DNA of 64,000 bases from Neodontobutis hainanensis (Eukaryota > Chordata > Actinopteri > Gobiiformes > Odontobutidae), in assembly GCA_024349245.1 (NCBI GenBank), contig JALDNG010000077.1, positions 248,001-312,000 of the forward strand. The letters run 5' to 3'. Positions 61,371 to 64,000 of this stretch are shown in pieces (positions within the stretch are counted from its first letter, which is position 1; the number at the start of each line of letters is the position of its first letter). Both the position numbers and the translations under genes were made by a program. The notes below the pieces were generated by a model. The model was not told the origin of the DNA, did not search any database, and was given only the letters and a program-made list of their open reading frames with translations.

Positions 61371-61426
61371 AAAAAAAAAAAAAAAAAAAGACATCCACTA
61401 TGTCTCTCTCTCTATCTCTCACCAGT
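61371..61426. repeat. Poly(A) run and CT-rich simple sequence
   Basis: Nineteen consecutive A at 61371-61389, followed by a CT-rich tract ('tgtctctctctctatctctc'). The poly(A) is not preceded by a recognisable retroposed gene or SINE, so it is listed only as low-complexity sequence. Confidence 0.85.
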
Positions 61427-64000
61427 TCTCTTTCTAGCTCTCTGCATTTTCTTCAGGCTCGTGTGACAGCCCCTTTCCCACTAAGGGCGATCCAACAATG
61501 TCCTGCTCATTGATCAGAGTGGGGATCGGTGCAGTATGGAGGTAAATGGCTGTCAGAGGGAATGATGGACTTTAACTCAACCGTGGTCGCTGCTGTGGAC
61601 ACTCAGCTTCCACTTAGAATGATGGATGCAAGGATGTGGTCCATCACAGTCCTGGGAGAGGGGAAACTTACTCTGCTGTTAGTTGAGTGAGGAGACACTG
61701 GCATCAAACACCACAATAAACATAAAGAACAAATGACCACAAACTCCACTCAGGTGATTTGGAAAAATCCTTAAAGACCAGTCCACTAAATAAAAGACAC
61801 AACACAACGAGAGACAACTACATTATTCCACTTCTGTTTTAGAGGCACAAGCCTGAAGCTGCAAAATTTTCAAGTTGAATTTATTGTATTCAGGGCCAAT
61901 CAGATGACAATAATATTGATTTATATTTTAACCAGTTTCTTTTCTTTATTGACCTGTTAATCCCACAGTGCATCTTCACCATCGTCATCAGGCAAATAGT
62001 CAAGTTCTCATCTGTGTATGAGCGACGTGGTTGGAAAAATGTTGCATGAAATCCTTATAATCGCAGCATAACAGAACAACCTTTAAACCTGTATAAAGTC
62101 ACTGGTGGCCATTGTAAATACTGTACCGTTGGGATGAGTTTATTACAACACAGCAGCAGAAAGTCAGCTGCTCACCATTTAACAGTCTAAATGACTTGAA
62201 TCCAGCAGCAGAGCCCAGCAGTTTCCATCCAACCTCTGGAGGCAAACTGTTCTCTTTCACACAAAATTAATTACAGTCTGATTTGAAATTCTCTCTCTGT
62301 GATTCACGAGCTGCATGTTGTATTCATTTCATTTAATAGGACTGCTTAATAAACCTCAAACGGAAGTAATTATGGTGGATGTACATCCATATAGATCCAT
62401 ATTAACTCTCTTGCCACCACACTGCAAAAACACGTGTTTGCTCAGATCTACAACAATTAGCCATTTTTTGTTTTTTTTGTTATGATACGATTACCACAAT
62501 TAGGCTTTCAGAATGAATATGTATTCGATTACATTTCAAATCGAAATGTACTCTTTTGAATATAGGCTACATGTAACTTTTCTATATGTGCATCATGAAA
62601 ATTTAGGTGTGTAAAGCAGATACTTTGCTAATAATAAACCTTTCTTGCAGTTATTAAGTTGTAAAGTGTAGCTGAGTAGTTTACAGTCCTACTGCCTGGA
62701 TGAGTTATACTACATACAACTGTTATAATACAATATAAAGCACACTTGCAGAAGCTTTAGTCGAGTTAGCGCCACTGTTCAACAGTTTCCAGGTAGATTA
62801 CACTCAAAACAGCGATTTGAGAAGTTGCTTCCTCGTCATCTATAGATTTGCAATAAAATAAAAAAATATTTTTATGTAGTAAATTATAGCATTTCGCAAA
62901 TTTGTCAAGGTTTGATAGAATAAAAAATACAAACTCAGTTTGCCGCATCAATTGTATATAATTAGGGTTTGCCTTTAGAAATGGAGGAAAGCGGAAGTCA
63001 TTATAGTTATCAAGGACTATTGCTTACTATAATGATACTATTTATTTATTAATTTTATCCTTTACTGTTGTGGTAACTATACAATACAGTACATTAAGTG
63101 GAAAATATACAGAGACAAAATTCAAATGCTCTTTGTACAATTTTATAGAACAAGGACAAGTGTGCATATGTCCCTATTTACTGGGGCACTACTGTCCCAC
63201 TATCAAGCTGCCAGTTTTGTCCCAACAACTAGGCTATCTTTAAAAAGACTGATATGTCCCAGTTTTCAAAGGGTCCTGCATGACTCATGTGTCCCTATTT
63301 AACCAAAAACACATTTGGTAAAATTCAATCCATTTGCCAACAAAGTTTTGACATTTAACAGACATATATTTAACCAACTAAATGTAGGCTTAATGCACTC
63401 CCACCAATGCAGTTCTTGTTATGTGTTTATTCTTAGATAATTTCAGAAAGGCCAAAGTTGTTTTAGTGACATTGTTCAAATATTGTCATAAATTATTGAG
63501 ATACGAGTGATCTATTTGATGACTATGCACAAATAGGGTAGCCTAAGTGATCTACTGAGTCTACTATAGAAAATATTTGATGTAGGCCTATGTATTCAAC
63601 ATGTATTTAATTTAAAGATTTTATTTTTGTGTGGAAAAGGCAATCAGCATAACATTGTGGTTTTCCCATCTGCTGACTTCATATATGGCAGCATGGTTTA
63701 TGGTGTATGTACACTGTATGCTACACTAAGCATCCATCACAGTAAGGAAAACCAGGAAGTGTTTTGTAGTGCTGTCAGGCTGTGGCAAGAAATTATTATA
63801 CCTTTGTTAGAGCTGAACTGTACTGAAGTCAGTATTAGGTCCTGTCAGATGCACCATTCCTAAATAAAGCAAAAAAGCAAAAGAAGAATACAGAAGCCAT
63901 TTTCACCTGTCAGTGTCTTTGTACCCAGAGGAAGTTCTGCACAGCTGAGAGTAGTATAGCATTGAAAAATATTTAGAATAAACATCTCCACACCTTGGAG

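Larger units (their letters stand above)
58730..64000. other. Long non-coding stretch to the window end
   Basis: No gene is supported. A hairpin lies at 60704-60761 and a poly(A) run at 61371-61389 (both listed). About 63165-63310 has several 'tgtccc' phrases that may be a fragment of a dispersed DNA-transposon repeat also hinted at 6689-6730. The rest is AT-rich unique sequence. Confidence 0.4.

Overview
The window looks like nuclear DNA of a ray-finned fish, most likely a teleost. The evidence is a TRIM gene of the fish-expanded bloodthirsty-related (btr/TRIM39-like) type, Tc1 transposon relics of kinds common in fish, an L2/Maui-type LINE, tRNA-derived SINEs with L2-like tails, hAT and Harbinger-like short elements, a long (GT)n microsatellite and an AT-rich background. 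I do not name a species. No bacterial, organellar or CRISPR feature is visible.

The window is very gene-poor. I can firmly support one protein-coding gene, on the + strand at about 21.9-24.4 kb. It encodes a complete TRIM protein (RING, two B-boxes, coiled coil, PRY-SPRY) of about 542 residues in one coding exon. A short 5' UTR exon and a 73-bp intron appear to precede it, and an ISRE-like interferon-response element lies just upstream. This suggests an interferon-inducible E3 ubiquitin ligase of innate immunity. Two further candidate exons (about 2.4 kb and 34.0 kb) rest only on splice-signal geometry and are weak.

Layout. 0.8-1.5 kb: hAT-type relic. 6.2 kb and 8.9-9.1 kb: tRNA-SINEs. 9.2-9.6 and 12.7-13.0 kb: possible solo LTRs. 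16.2-16.8 kb: Tc1 relic. 21.9-24.4 kb: TRIM gene. 24.7-26.2 kb: antisense L2 LINE 3' end split by an ~800-bp terminal-inverted-repeat element. 26.8 kb: SINE tail. 27-31 kb: unique sequence with homeodomain-type sites that may be conserved non-coding elements. 31.5 kb: a second copy of the 8.9-kb SINE family. 41.7-42.4 kb: a second copy of the element that split the LINE. 42.8-43.1 kb: complete hAT-like MITE with target duplication. 46.3-47.3 and 49.6-50.2 kb: two more Tc1 relics. 52.6 kb: (GT)n. 53-64 kb: mostly unique AT-rich DNA with two perfect inverted repeats that could fold as hairpins.

The most interesting structure is the pair of ~730-bp related copies at 25.2-25.9 and 41.7-42.4 kb. 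Copy A sits in the LINE with a clean TAA (or CTAA) duplication. Copy B shows what looks like an independent 8-bp duplication (CAGGTGAC) around only its inner ~580 bp. The shared ~150 bp outside that boundary suggests capture of flanking DNA, or one element nested in another. All family assignments come from recognising motifs by eye; nothing was aligned or searched.
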